From Trametopsis cervina (lineage: Eukaryota; Basidiomycota; Agaricomycetes; Polyporales; Irpicaceae), in the NCBI GenBank assembly GCA_022385755.1, contig MU278360.1, forward strand, positions 155,692-219,691: a stretch of 64,000 nt of DNA, read 5' to 3'. Below are positions 10,700-22,330 of this stretch, one piece after another. The first letter of the stretch is position 1, and every line of letters begins with the position of its first letter. Below the pieces are notes generated by a model. That model had not been told where the DNA came from, searched no databases, and was given only the letters and a program-made list of their open reading frames with translations. Made by a program: the position numbers and the translations under genes.

Positions 10700-13600
10700 A
10701 TGACCACGGCGGGTGAAGCGGCGTCGCTATTTGGTGGGGCGGACTCAGCCAATGATCCCTTTGCGTTGGCTATACAGGAGGAACCCCAGGTGTCTGGCCA
10801 CGATCCTTTCGCCAGTCTCGGGCCCTCTTCACCAGCTGCAGACTTGTTTGACTCTGCTACAACAGAGGGTACTGCTTTCCTCGCTGAGCAGGAGTACGTA
10901 CCCCAACAAATTACTGCCGAAGCACCTAACGGCACTTGGTCGGCCCCCAACTCGCACACCTACGCGCCCGCTGAACATTATGGCTATGGTCAACAGGAGG
11001 CATATTCCGCACAGCCAGCTGCAAATGGCTGGCATGATAATCAAGGGCAATGGGCGAATGGAAGCCAAGCGCAATATAACACAGGTGCGTCATTACTTTG
11101 TTCCTCAGGGCTACCATTGACTGTGTGCAATGTCACTTAGTAAACGGAAAGTACGCAGCCCATTCATATGCTCCTGCTGCACCAGCGACTGGTGCATACG
11201 CGGCGTACCCCACTAATACCTACACTCCGCCCTCTGTGTCGCAAGCGTCGTCCGCTGAAACATCATATGCGAATTATGCTCCAGCCTCGCAGAGTTATAG
11301 TGCATATTCGCCTACCAAGTCGACGTATGCTTCGCCTTCTACGACTACCTATGCTGCAAGTTACGAGCCTTCATATGACCCATACAAACCTTCACAGGGT
11401 GCTTCGAGACAAGCCCCACCGGCTCAACCGGCTGCCCCAGCGCAATTGCCACATTCATATGCGCAATTCCTAGACGGTGCCACAGGGGAAAGCTCGGCCG
11501 TTCCACGCGTGGATATGCCGCCGCGTAGTACGGCCTCAGCAGCATCGTACCGTCCAAAGACCCTTAACGCTTACGATCCTCCCATCCCGCCTCCGAAAAC
11601 CGCACCGAAACGTCCGGCCGCATGGCAGTCGCCCATGGGCTCCTCCGCACAGCTAGGCTACGCATCAATACCAAATAGTCCTCCGCCCCGTACTGGACAT
11701 ACGCCGGCATTGCCGCCACCGCCGCGCAAAGCCTCTGTGCCCCCTCCTCCCCTTAGAACTGGTTCAGCAGCGAGGCAGTATATTTCCACGCCAACTCTTC
11801 CACCAGCCAGTACAATGTCTCCTCCTCCTAGAACTACTTCTGCTGCGCGACACTTCGCGCCGCCACCTCCTCCGATTTCTGCGTATAGCCCTCCCCCACC
11901 ACACCCGGTGACCACTTGGAACGCACCAGCGGCAGCAGCGCCGGCGGTTGTGAATGCGTACACCCCTGGCGCAGGCGCAGCTGCCCCTCAGTCTTCTGAC
12001 CAGCCGGCGAACAGTGCCGCTGAGGCTCGCTCCCAAGAATCTTATTGGGATGATCCTGAAAGTAACGCTGTACCGGTGGCAGACAGTGCTGTTACCTCCA
12101 ACGGGGCTCTGCACGAGGAAGCCTACGACCCTGAAGCTGTCGTAGAGCAGGATTCGCCTGTAAGCGCCGCGGATGGTCTCCCAGAAGAGGAAACGATTCA
12201 TTTTGGTTCCTCGGCGCCTGTGTCAGGACTGGACACCGATTCTGCATCGTTTGACCAGGTCTCATCATGGGCTGGGAATGACATTGACAATGAATCTGCG
12301 GCACCCGAGGCACACCAACCGGTGAACAGCTTTGAGGATGACGAACCGGTGGCACAACCACTCATTCCTGACGTAGGAGCTCACGCGTCAGAACCTGTAC
12401 GTGACCCCTATCGACCGACCACACTCAATTCCCATTCTGCACCTCCTCCTGCAAACAACCCGTACTTCCCTCCCACTGGTTCATCATGGCACGAGATGCA
12501 GACACCGGAATCAAACCAGATTCATCCTACTACAATGTCGTCACCTCCCGCGTCGGTCCCAAATAGTCGCTCGTCGTTAGATTCATATGCGGCGCCACCA
12601 AACCCATATCAACCGAGTTCAGCTGCCGGTGTGCAGAGGACATCATCGCCTTCTTCTTTTTCTGTTCGCTCTATACATTCCGTTCAGAGCGTCCGAGACC
12701 CTTATTCACCTCCTGAACCTACTGCACGATACCGGTCCGCGTCGAATGGATCTGCATTTTCCCTCAGCACGTCTCAGAATGATCCATACGCTCCCGGCGC
12801 TCATTCGCGGCAACAGTCCACAGAGAGCTACACCTTTGAGGCTGGCGTCCCCAAGCCTATGTACGGCAACGACGTTCCGTCAGGACTGCCGAACGGAGTT
12901 CCTCAGGTGCAAACACTGACTGCACCCCACCGTACTCCATACGCGCCCTCCCCATCTCTTCTAGGCACTAATGATCCTCTGGGTCGAACAGCTGTGCGGA
13001 TACCGGTCATCACGTTCGGCTTTGGTGGCAAGCTTGTCACTTGCTTCCATGGGTCTGACATGCAAACTGGATTCGAGGTAGCCATGTCGTCCCGCGCTTC
13101 TACGAGCGTCCACATCCGCTCTCTACACAGCGTCATTCCACAGTCAGCTCTGGAGGTTTCGACGGCATCGTACCCAGGTCCATTGTTCTCAGACCCGGGT
13201 ACGCCCGCGGCGACTCTCGTGCGTACTGGCGCTGCAGCCCAGCTGAAAGCGAAGAAAGCGAAGGTTGTGAAATATCTAGAGGAGCGCTCGGAGGAAATAT
13301 CGCAAGGGTTGGGGTATCTGCATCAGGGTAGCGTGGATCTGCACAGGGCGTTGGCCAAGCGCATCCTCATCAACTTGCTGAAGGTCATGGTAGAAAATGA
13401 TGGACGTCTTTCCGGAACGTTAGTGTCGTTTCTTCGGCTGTTCCTACGCGCTTACTGACCCAGACTCAACAGTCCCCAGATTGATACAGCTGTGCGCGCT
13501 GCGTTGCTTCCCAACACTGAGTCCTCTCCGGATGCATCAACGGCGACCCTTGTGACTCCAGCCGCGGGCACGTTTGAGCTGGCATCTTCATCCTATGGAT

Positions 13601-16233
13601 CACTTGGCCAGCTCTCCCACGACATGAAGGGTACCAAGCTTGCTGATCATCCTCTATGGTCCTCGCAACTTGATAAGATTGAATCATTCCTTGTTCGAGG
13701 CGACCGTCGGGGCGCGTTCCATTACGCAGCGGACGAGAAGCTGTGGGCGCACGCCTTCCTTATTGCCAGTAGTATTGACAAGGAGGCTTGGAAAGAAGCT
13801 GTAACGGAATTTGTGCGGTCGGAATTAAGGAGTGCCGGTACTGGGACTGGCTTGCCAACTGGGCTGGGCGGTAAATCCGTCAATACTGATAGCAGAGAGC
13901 CCCTTAGGGTTGCTTATAGTCTGTTTGCCGGTCAGGGTGGGGCTTGTGGTATGAATATTCCGCTTATCGCTGCTATCTCCCATTAACGTCTGTCTACAGT
14001 GCAAGAGCTTCACCCTACCAAACCTCTCGGAGCCTCAAACCATTCACTCCCTGTCGCTCCTCCGACATTGACAACCGTGACCCCCATCAGCGCCGCTTTC
14101 CAGCAGGTCGTTCAACCAGTGACTTTGCCTCAAGACACTTTGGCAAAATGGCCAACAACTGCAGCCATGATCATCAGTGGTTCACTACCAACGGACTGTT
14201 CTGCCGCTCTCACTGCACTTGGCGATCACTTGGCGTTGAATAATTGGATAGAGGCGGCGCATGCATGGTATGCTCTAATCTAAGGCTATCACCCATGCTA
14301 TGCTCACACTCTTACGGTGAATAGTTATCTTCTGTCACCTCAGACCTCACCTGTTGGTGGGGTGGGGACGCCAGGCGCTCGAGTGGTGTTGTATGGTGTA
14401 CCCAATCCACAAGTGGCACCGGGTGTCTACAAGGACCCTGATGCTATTATCTTCAGTGAGATTGTAGAATTTGCCATGTCGCTGACGCCGCCGGCGAAGG
14501 GCCAAGATGCATTCAACGGGCTGCCACATTTGCAACCTTATCGACTCCTTAGAGCTCTGCAACTCGCAGAACTTGGTCATATGGATCTAGCAAACCGGTC
14601 AGATACCTTCTTTAAGTATTGATTACGCGTGTCTAATGCTACTTGATAGGTATTGCGAAGCCATTTCGCATTCGACTCCTCGTAGCTCCCCATACCTCAA
14701 CGCTGTATTTTTGGATGAGCTCAAAGGCCTTTCTGACCGTTTGGTGGCTGCACCACTTCTCGACAAATCTGGATCTTGGATGGGATCTAAAATGGCACGG
14801 CCGAGCTTAGATAAAATAGGTAACTGGTTGGAGGGCCGCTTCACTAGCTTCATAGCTGGAGAGGGTGATTCTCCCCATCCGGTTGAAAGTCAAGAAAAAG
14901 TATCTGCTCTCAGTGGGCCCTTCGCACATTACAGTACAATCTCATCAGCTACTAACTCGACCATGCCGTCCCCTCAAATGTCATCGACCAACCTTGCTGA
15001 GTCCTATCCTGTTGCTCCCCCATTCCGCACTGGCTCTGCCATGGCTCTCCGTACCTCGACAACTTCACCTGCCCAGATTGCACGAGCTTCGTCCGCGGTT
15101 GATTACCTCCGTCGCAAGCCCTCTCCGGTACCCCGTGGTTCATCCGCGGGCGGTTCTGCGTATGGATTAGCGTCAAAGTCTCAGGTGCCCTACGGATATC
15201 CTAATGGTTTCAACTCTTCGCCGACAGAAGAAATGACTACGCCGACAGCACAGGATGATGCATCAGGATCTGGTCCGCGCGTTGCCTCCTGGTGGGGTTC
15301 CGCTGAGTCGCAATCAGCAACGCCAACTGCTACATCATTCCCTCATCCCGATGGATCGCTGGATCAATCGTCGGAAGGCTTTATTTCACTAATGGATGAT
15401 GCTGCGTTGGCAGGACCTCATACCACCTCTCAGTTTGCTGCGGCCTCAAGGATGAACTCGCTTGCACGGGACGACATCGACGAAGACGACGATTTGGGCC
15501 TGGGTAATAGTGGCAACAGATCGAAAAAAGCTGCCGATACTCCTGCAGAGGACCAAAAGAAGGCAGCTCCTCCACCGTCCAAGTCTGAGCCAGTGAAAGA
15601 GGCTGATAAGTCCGGTTAGTCATCTAGAAACTTGTTTAATGGAACAGCCGATTTACCTGATTTATGTCTCTAGCAGCCCCTGCAGGTGGTTGGCTCAGTC
15701 GACTATGGAAACGTAACGAAGGCGGCCCTGTCAAAGCCAACTTGGGCGACGAAAATACTTTCTATTATGATGCTGAAACTAAACGTTGGGTTAATAAGAA
15801 TGTAAGTGCACTGCATGTCCCGACTTGTAATTTGCTGAGCGATATTCGTTCGTAGGCACCATCGGAGCCTGCGAAAGCATCACCCCCACCACCACCGCAG
15901 CGATCGCAGACAGCCTCCCCTGGTATGTCGGCCGCAAGGGCACCGCCGATTAGTCCCGCCGGCCCCCCGCCCGCACGTCCCGCATCGGCTATAGACTTGA
16001 CGGAAGGTCCTCCCAAGAAGCCTCCCATGCGCGTGCGCTCAAACCTCGTACCTTTGGAGGCGACGTCGGCACCTAATACTCCTGCGTCTGCTACTCTACC
16101 CCGGACACCTAATACGATGATGGACGGACCCCCTGGGATGGATGCTCCTCCAACGCCTGGCCAGAGGAGGGCGCCAATCAAGCGCAATGCGCGCAGTAGA
16201 TACGTAGATGTGTTCCAGGAGCCTGGTAGTTAG
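10700..16233 (+). CDS. SEC16: Sec16, scaffold of COPII coat assembly at ER exit sites
   Basis: Peripheral ER membrane protein that organises COPII budding sites and binds Sec23 and Sec13. Eight exons (10700-11084, 11141-13418, 13473-13948, 14000-14267, 14325-14597, 14650-15614, 15674-15801, 15856-16233) give about 1716 residues. Order: N-terminal DPFA-type motifs; a long disordered Pro/Ser/Tyr-rich region (about residues 130-800); the conserved helical ACE1-type domain starting near residue 830 (KVVKYLEER, then DHPLWSSQL and [11 protein letters not shown], later NRYCEAI across a splice); a second disordered region; and the C-terminal Sec23-binding motif with GWLSRLW and [16 protein letters not shown]. 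The acceptor of intron 1 is ambiguous (11140 or 11158), both in frame. At the fourth splice the usual Trp of HAWYLLS is predicted as Cys; no better in-frame splice was found. Start at ATG 10700 follows TCAAG and opens the conserved acidic N-terminus. Confidence 0.94.
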
Positions 16234-16443
16234 AGTCATGGACATGACATTTTCTCATATTTTATGCATACTTTGTCATCTGCAGCTTCCATGCGAACCA
16301 TAAGCGGACCTTGTGAAACAAGTATTGATAGACTGTTGCTCAGCCTTGTTGGAGGGCATGCGCTGCCGTCATACCACCGGTCCTAGGCTGTAGTGATATC
16401 ACATGTGAGCACTTAAGACTTAGCCACGAAGACAAAAAAGTCA

Positions 16444-16527
16444 TGACCACCGCAGGACTCGAACCTGCAACCTTTTGGTGGCGTTAAGCAATCGAAGCCA
16501 AACGCGCTACCATTGCGCCAGGTAGCC
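16444..16527 (-). tRNA. tRNA-Arg (anticodon UCG), with a 12-nt intron
   Basis: Read on the minus strand: 7-bp acceptor stem GGCTACC/GGTGGTC with two G-U pairs, D stem GCGC/GCGC with loop AATGGTA, anticodon stem TTTGG/CCAAA, T arm GCAGG-TTCGAGT-CCTGC, discriminator A. The anticodon is TCG after CT; removing 12 nt after position 37 (TTGCTTAACGCC) gives a 72-nt mature tRNA. It resembles eukaryotic intron-containing Arg tRNAs. The isotype rests on the intron placement, which is the canonical one. Confidence 0.9.
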
Positions 16528-16800
16528 ATAACATTGTAAGTACGTACTTGCGCATATTCCCTGAACCGCCGATCCAACGGTCGAAGTTACAATTCATCTC
16601 ACATAGCGGCTTGTTAAGACACTCATAGAAGAAGTATAATCGCATTTGTATCAATGCACTCACTCTCATAATGATTTGCAGATAAAGCAGCTGACTTGTG
16701 GTGAGGTCGGACCCATTGAATAAGCGATATGATAAATGACCACTATACTCTCGTATGGAACGGTTCAACCAGCACCCTACGACACTGATTGAGTACGACC

Positions 16801-18012
16801 CTACAAAAGTAGCTTGTACGGGTAGCCTGAAACACATGAATATGCGGAGTGAACAATAACGATTAGAATACATACCTCGGTTTTTGACTCTGAATAACGA
16901 AATGAGCACTGAGAACATGACGAATACAACAATACTCCACAGCCACACTTGTACTTGCTGTCGTGATTTAGAGGTCTGATACGGAGCCACCATCGTGAGC
17001 ATGAGGAATGCTCCACCGAGAAGGCCATCTTCAAAGTATCCGTTAGTATATATTTGAAGTCGTCTGTATTTGACGAAATAAAGACTGACATGTCATTGCG
17101 ACAACTTGGGTTTCTTGTCCATACTGGTTCTGATAACCACCGGCAATCCAGTTGGTTCCATCGCTGTAGGGCATACCACGGATCTGCACAAACATATGTC
17201 CACCAGTCATGACCAAGATAATTCCAACCGTGATCACCGCCCAGGTAATTCGAGACTTGAGCAGCGGTAGAATGAACCGGATAGTACTTGCAAAAAGGAG
17301 AACGGTGGCTGCAATAACGCCATACTTGCTCCAATCTACAGGAGGGCTGTAGGGAACTCGCACAGGCGTGTGGACGGATAAGTGTTCCGCTAAAGCCTCG
17401 GCAGTGTATCCGCTATCAAGCTGTGAACACAGGTGCCAAGGAACAAGTATCAAGTCACTCACTTGGCAAAGTCGTATGCGACGGGAGTCGTTTTGCCGCT
17501 AGCTGACTTCTGTGGACCTTCGGCAGCAGGATAGTTGTATACAACGGGAGCGGATTGTAGTCCAAGCTATTCATGGAATGTGAGTCTTCGCGGAGTGCAT
17601 AGGTCGACTCCTATATACCTTCTGGAAGATTTGCATAGACTCGTCATAATCGGCAATAGCAAAGAAGTGCTTGTTGCGTTCAACGGAAGACACCTTGGTC
17701 CAGGCATGAGCAACGGCATCGAAAGCAGGCTGGAATTGTCTTGTAGTCTTGTCAGCTACGCGGTATACATACTTAAGGGATACCACGTTACTTGCAAGGC
17801 CCGCATTTCCTCCTGGGATCCATGGCTGTGAAAACTATGGTCGAAGACCACTCCCTGGTCGGGGAGGTTAACACTTCGAAGGTACGTTCGTCGAGTTTAA
17901 TGATGCCCTGGCCAGCTTTGGCGAGTCGGACCAAGTCATCTTGGGTCTGTTGGCTTGACACGGCCAAGCACACAGGAAGAACAAAAAGAGCGAGGAGAGA
18001 CGAGAGCAACAT
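16801..18012 (-). CDS. OST3: Oligosaccharyltransferase subunit Ost3/Ost6
   Basis: Thioredoxin-like subunit of the ER oligosaccharyltransferase, which forms transient mixed disulphides with nascent chains to help N-glycosylation. Six exons (18012-17792, 17739-17619, 17566-17463, 17412-17090, 17028-16876, 16826-16801) join to 315 residues. A signal peptide (MLLSSLLALFVLPVCLA) is followed by a luminal thioredoxin-like domain with the redox motif CGPC (KCGPCK) and four membrane segments, the first starting after VDWSKYG. The end LFRVKNRGYPYKLLL, with the last 8 codons on a separate 26-nt exon, matches the family C-terminus. It is transcribed away from the PI4-kinase gene with 193 bases between the start codons. 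The CxxC is intact, so it is expected to be active as an oxidoreductase-type subunit. Confidence 0.95.
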
Positions 18013-18205
18013 TGCTGCTCAGCGCAGGATGGAGAGGTTACGAGGTTGGTGAGACGCGTTGTGTGCGACGTGTCTGTTCTGGCAGTCTATTTCCGGAACA
18101 CTTCAGTCGCGTGCAAGCGCTCATAACATTACTCCTGGTCCGCCGTCGTGGGCAACGACCCCGCATCGTACTCGTACTGGATGCCACGCTCTTGAACGTC
18201 TTGTC
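18013..18205. promoter_or_regulatory. Compact divergent promoter of Ost3/6 and Pik1
   Basis: Only 193 bases separate the start codons of two divergently transcribed secretory-pathway genes, so the promoters must overlap. No TATA-type element was obvious. Confidence 0.6.
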
Positions 18206-21200
18206 ATGTCCCATGCTCTCCTTTTAAGGCTCTTTTTATCGCCGTCCTTCTTCTCCGTGCACGTTGCTCTGCAGTACTTGAGGATTTATGCAGACAACAT
18301 AGGAATAACCTACTATCTTACCAGGAGGTTACGGGAACTAGACACGCGTGAGTTGCGCGAGGTATGGGGGTTCGTCTGGTACGTCTACACGCAAGCCGTT
18401 TCAGAAACTGCAAGTTCATGTCAATGTTACGTAGCCACCTGCTAGTTACTAGACCATCCAAGTCTCGTGCATTAGAATGCTTTGTGGTCGAAATTGCACA
18501 GAAGTCAACGCATATTGCCATGCTGGTATGTTCCAAGCGGAACAAATTTCGTGAACTACTCAATGACCGTATCAGACTCTGTGGTTTATGCAAGCTCATC
18601 TTAAGGATATCCCTCGGCCTGACCACACCTCTGAGTCGTTCCTCATATGCCAACGCGTCCTAAACCAATGCCACGAGATGATATACGGAGATCTTCCTGC
18701 CTCCGGCACTCCTTACTCGATCATGAACATTCTCTCATTGCCCGGCATTATTCGCAAGAAAATCAAGCCGAACGTCAATCCAGCTTTGGTCGGAATAGGC
18801 ATCGTATTAGCCGGTGTACCGGGTATGCCCAGTCTGACTACGATAATGGGAGAAGTTGCCATCGAGCAGGGAAGATTTGATGACCAAGGAAATGATCTCC
18901 GAAGCTTGGACAATCCGGAGGGTATTGTGAGAACACTATCCGAATCGGACAGGAATAAATCCCAGTATGACGACGGCGAAGATGACCTATCCGACCCAGA
19001 GCCAGCGGCTGAGCCTACCAAGGGCAACTCCACACAGTATGAACCGTCTCGTTCTTCAACAAGCCCGTTGAACGATGGCTCGCAGGTAAAATCTGGCGGT
19101 AGGTCGCGCCGCCAGACGGTTGGTGCTCAAACCAGTCCTGCTCTCCCCCTGCATATCAAAAATTTGAGGAAACCCAGGCTTTCTGAGGACCCATTCGGCC
19201 AGAACGATGCAGATCAATCCGATCCTTCAAGTTTACCTTCACCGTTTCAATCTACACCTACATTTTCGGCATCTCGCCATTTCCGTCGGCCCAATAGCTT
19301 AACCTCAGCTGAGGTTCTGTTACAGAAGTACGATCTTTCAGCTCAGAAATATCTCCTACGCAGTCATTACTGTCGTTCTGAGGTATGTTAATCTAACCTC
19401 TACGATGCTCCTGCTAATAAATTCCTGCCGACGCATCAGATCCAATTTCTGCTTGCATTGGAAAATATATGTAACAGACTTCTCGTCGTCCCCAAGCCCG
19501 CTCGCGTTAGTGCATTGAGAGCTGAGCTGACTGCTCTAAATCATAAGCTTCCTGCCGAGGTAACATACAGCGGCTAATTGTCTGTAGTGTTACTCAAACG
19601 GTGTCTAGGTTTGCATGCCCATGTGGTGCTCTTCTTCAGACACACTAGATCCTGAAACTGGCCTTACGGAACCGCATCACAAGATAGTACGTATACCTCC
19701 AGGCGAAAGCGTTGTCCTGAATTCCGCAGAACGCGCACCATACCTTCTCTTGATTGAGATTCTACACGCCGAGCTTGACTTTGACCCCATCAAGCGGCCA
19801 AACAAAGAAATCTTGAAGAAGATTGTCGCAAAGGAGAATGAACGAAAAGGCGCTTCAGGCGATTTGATAGGCTTTCCAGGCCCCAATTCTTCTGAGATGG
19901 AACGGCGCAAGTCTCAATCCGGTCCTGACCCCGACGGTCCAGGTGGTATCCTTGATGTAGACACCAGAAACATTGGCAGTAACGACCACGAGGCGGGGAT
20001 ATCTACAATGAGTCTCGAGGATTCATTGGTTTCGCCTACCGATGAAGAAGAGGTCGATCTCGTTGAGCAACTTTACGGTATCGAGGGATCTCTACATTCG
20101 CACCCTATTGACCTGTCGGATTCTATTGTTTTGCCTCCTGCACCGAAGAACAGAGAGTTGGATATGGTTACCTGGTCGTCCACACCTCCGTCCCCTCAAA
20201 CATCGATGGATGCTTCAGCAACTTTGGCACCGCGACCCAGTTTGTCCAGAGCGAATAGTCACAGAGCTGAGACTCCTCGCCCACAAGTACAACGGGTCTT
20301 ATCATTAGATGAATACTCTGAACGCATGCGGACGGCTGCAGTTATGTTGGCGCAGCTCAACGCGAACCAAATAAAAGAGTCTGCGGCCTCCTTGACGGTT
20401 CCCGGAACACCCTCGCTGATGTCCGCATCCCCCGGACGCTGGCTACCTGGATCCAGCTGGCTAACTATAACACCTCCCGCTCCAGAGACGACTGCACCCG
20501 CCGCCGACTCTGCACAGGTTCCTCAAACTCCTGCACTGGGATCAGCCCCTATGCGGATGAGGCTTCCGGCGGCTGAAGCTGCAGCGATTCGTACGAGGAT
20601 CATGGACGAGATGTTAGCTTTGGAAGAGGAGCGCATGGAGCGAATGCGGGAGAACCGTACCGGCGAGGGGACTTTGAAAATAGGTGATACGGGAGGAAAC
20701 ATGAAAACCGCAGAAGACGAGGGTATCATCAGGCGAGAGTTGAGCAAAGCCGATCCGTCTGCTGTTGTTGTTGGGGAGTCATGGGCTACTAAGAAGGTAG
20801 ACCGCTGTATCTTCTGCCTTGCAAGCCCCCTGATCATGAGCGCGCTTTTACAGAGTCGAATACGACAGGCTTCACCCTATGGCCACCTAGGTACGGACTC
20901 CTATCGTATATCAGAGTGCCTGACTTCCTGACCAGCGTATCAGCCAATTGGGATTGCGTCTCAGTCATCGTTAAAACTGGAGGCGACCTCCGGCAAGAAC
21001 AGCTTGCGGTTCAACTCATCCAGGAGTTCGAAAAAATCTTCAAAGATGAGAATTGTCTGTGCTGGCTTCGATAGTAAGTGTATATTTTGTCTTTTAAGAC
21101 CGCCTTGCTCATAAACATCAGTTTCAGAATATTGATCACAGGCAATAATTCTGGGCTAGTGGAGACTATCACGGATGCTGTGTCGATACATTCGATCAAG

Positions 21201-22102
21201 AAAGCTGAATATGCGCGACGGCTAGCTACTGGGAGATTAGGGCATGTCAGCTTGTATGATCACTTCAAAACTGTAAGACATCGTCACCTTATGTCGGATC
21301 TTTATTGATACAGCCCTTTTAGGCATTCGGTGACCCAACATCCGCGAAGTTCGTCCGTGCTCAGCGTAACTTTGCGAAGTCCCTCGCAGGTACGGGATCG
21401 TGCCATTTTGAGCCTCGGAAAGCCTGATTCTTAGTTCGGCATCGCAGGTTACTCCGTCGTCACATATCTTCTACAGATCAAGGATCGACATAATGGTAAC
21501 ATACTCATCGATCGGGATGGCCACCTCATACACATCGACTTTGGCTTCATGCTCTCCAACTCCCCAGGAAACATCGGTTTCGAAGCCGCACCGTTCAAAC
21601 TCCCACTCGAGTATATCGAGGTTCTTGGTGGCATTGATAGCGAGCCGTACAAAGAATTCCGACGACTGTTCAAGGAAGGGTTCGATGCGGCGCGGAAGCA
21701 CTGCGATAGGATTATAAGTACGTCTCTGTATCCCGCGCCTTAAAGGCACATGACGAATTTACTTTACCCCGCAGCCCTTGTCGAATTAATGCAGAAAGGT
21801 GCACATTTTTGTTGCCCTTCTGCCCGAATACGTTTCTGACGTGACACACTACACAGATTCGACACTTCCTTGCTTTGCCGCCCTCGGCGAACAAACCGCA
21901 AGTCAGTTGCGGGACCGGTTCCAGCAGGGCCTGACACAGTCTGCTGTGGAGGAGCACGTCGAACGGCTGATTGATACCTCGCTTGGCTCCAATTGGACTA
22001 GATTATACGACTCGGTGAGTGCCTTCCTTTGCGAGTATCATGGTATCCCTCGTCTCACATGTTTGCACACAGTACCAATATTACTCACAATCCATATTGT
22101 AA
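18206..22102 (+). CDS. PIK1: Phosphatidylinositol 4-kinase, Pik1/PI4K-beta type
   Basis: Makes PI4P from phosphatidylinositol and ATP at the Golgi (and nucleus in yeast), needed for Golgi export. Thirteen exons starting at 18206, 18415, 18576, 19440, 19609, 20854, 20944, 21122, 21323, 21448, 21775, 21857 and 22073 give about 1082 residues. The N-terminus MSHALLLRLF with DNIGITYYL and the helical domain (LLVTRPSKSRALECF, LWFMQAHLKDIP) match Pik1, which binds frequenin there. A long disordered middle (about residues 130-780) carries Ser/Pro-rich segments. The kinase domain has VIVKTGGDLRQEQL, catalytic loop DRHNGN near residue 936 and IHIDFGFML near 955. The end LYDSYQYYSQSIL is completed by a last exon of only 30 nt. 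The second splice uses a CAAG acceptor chosen for frame and is the least certain. Catalytic residues look intact. Confidence 0.95.
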
Positions 22103-22330
22103 TATCACACCCAGCCATTGTCTTTAAGATCAACAGGAGAGTAGCACATGAGATTCACACATAGCGCACATTCACATCCCACATCAACGTCGAGCATTTC
22201 TTGGTGTATGAGCTATTAATTGGAGCACTCACAAAGTATATATATAATGCGGGTAACGATTTGAAGTCCATGGCTCGAATAGATATAAGTATCGACGAAA
22301 AACAAGTGCGAAGTCTAAGACGAATAGAAG

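Noticed and set aside
16484..17002. Long minus-strand frame of 172 codons overlapping the tRNA-Arg gene
   Set aside because: Only its first part is the true Ost3/6 exon 5; the rest is read-through past the donor GTATGT into the last intron and across the tRNA gene.
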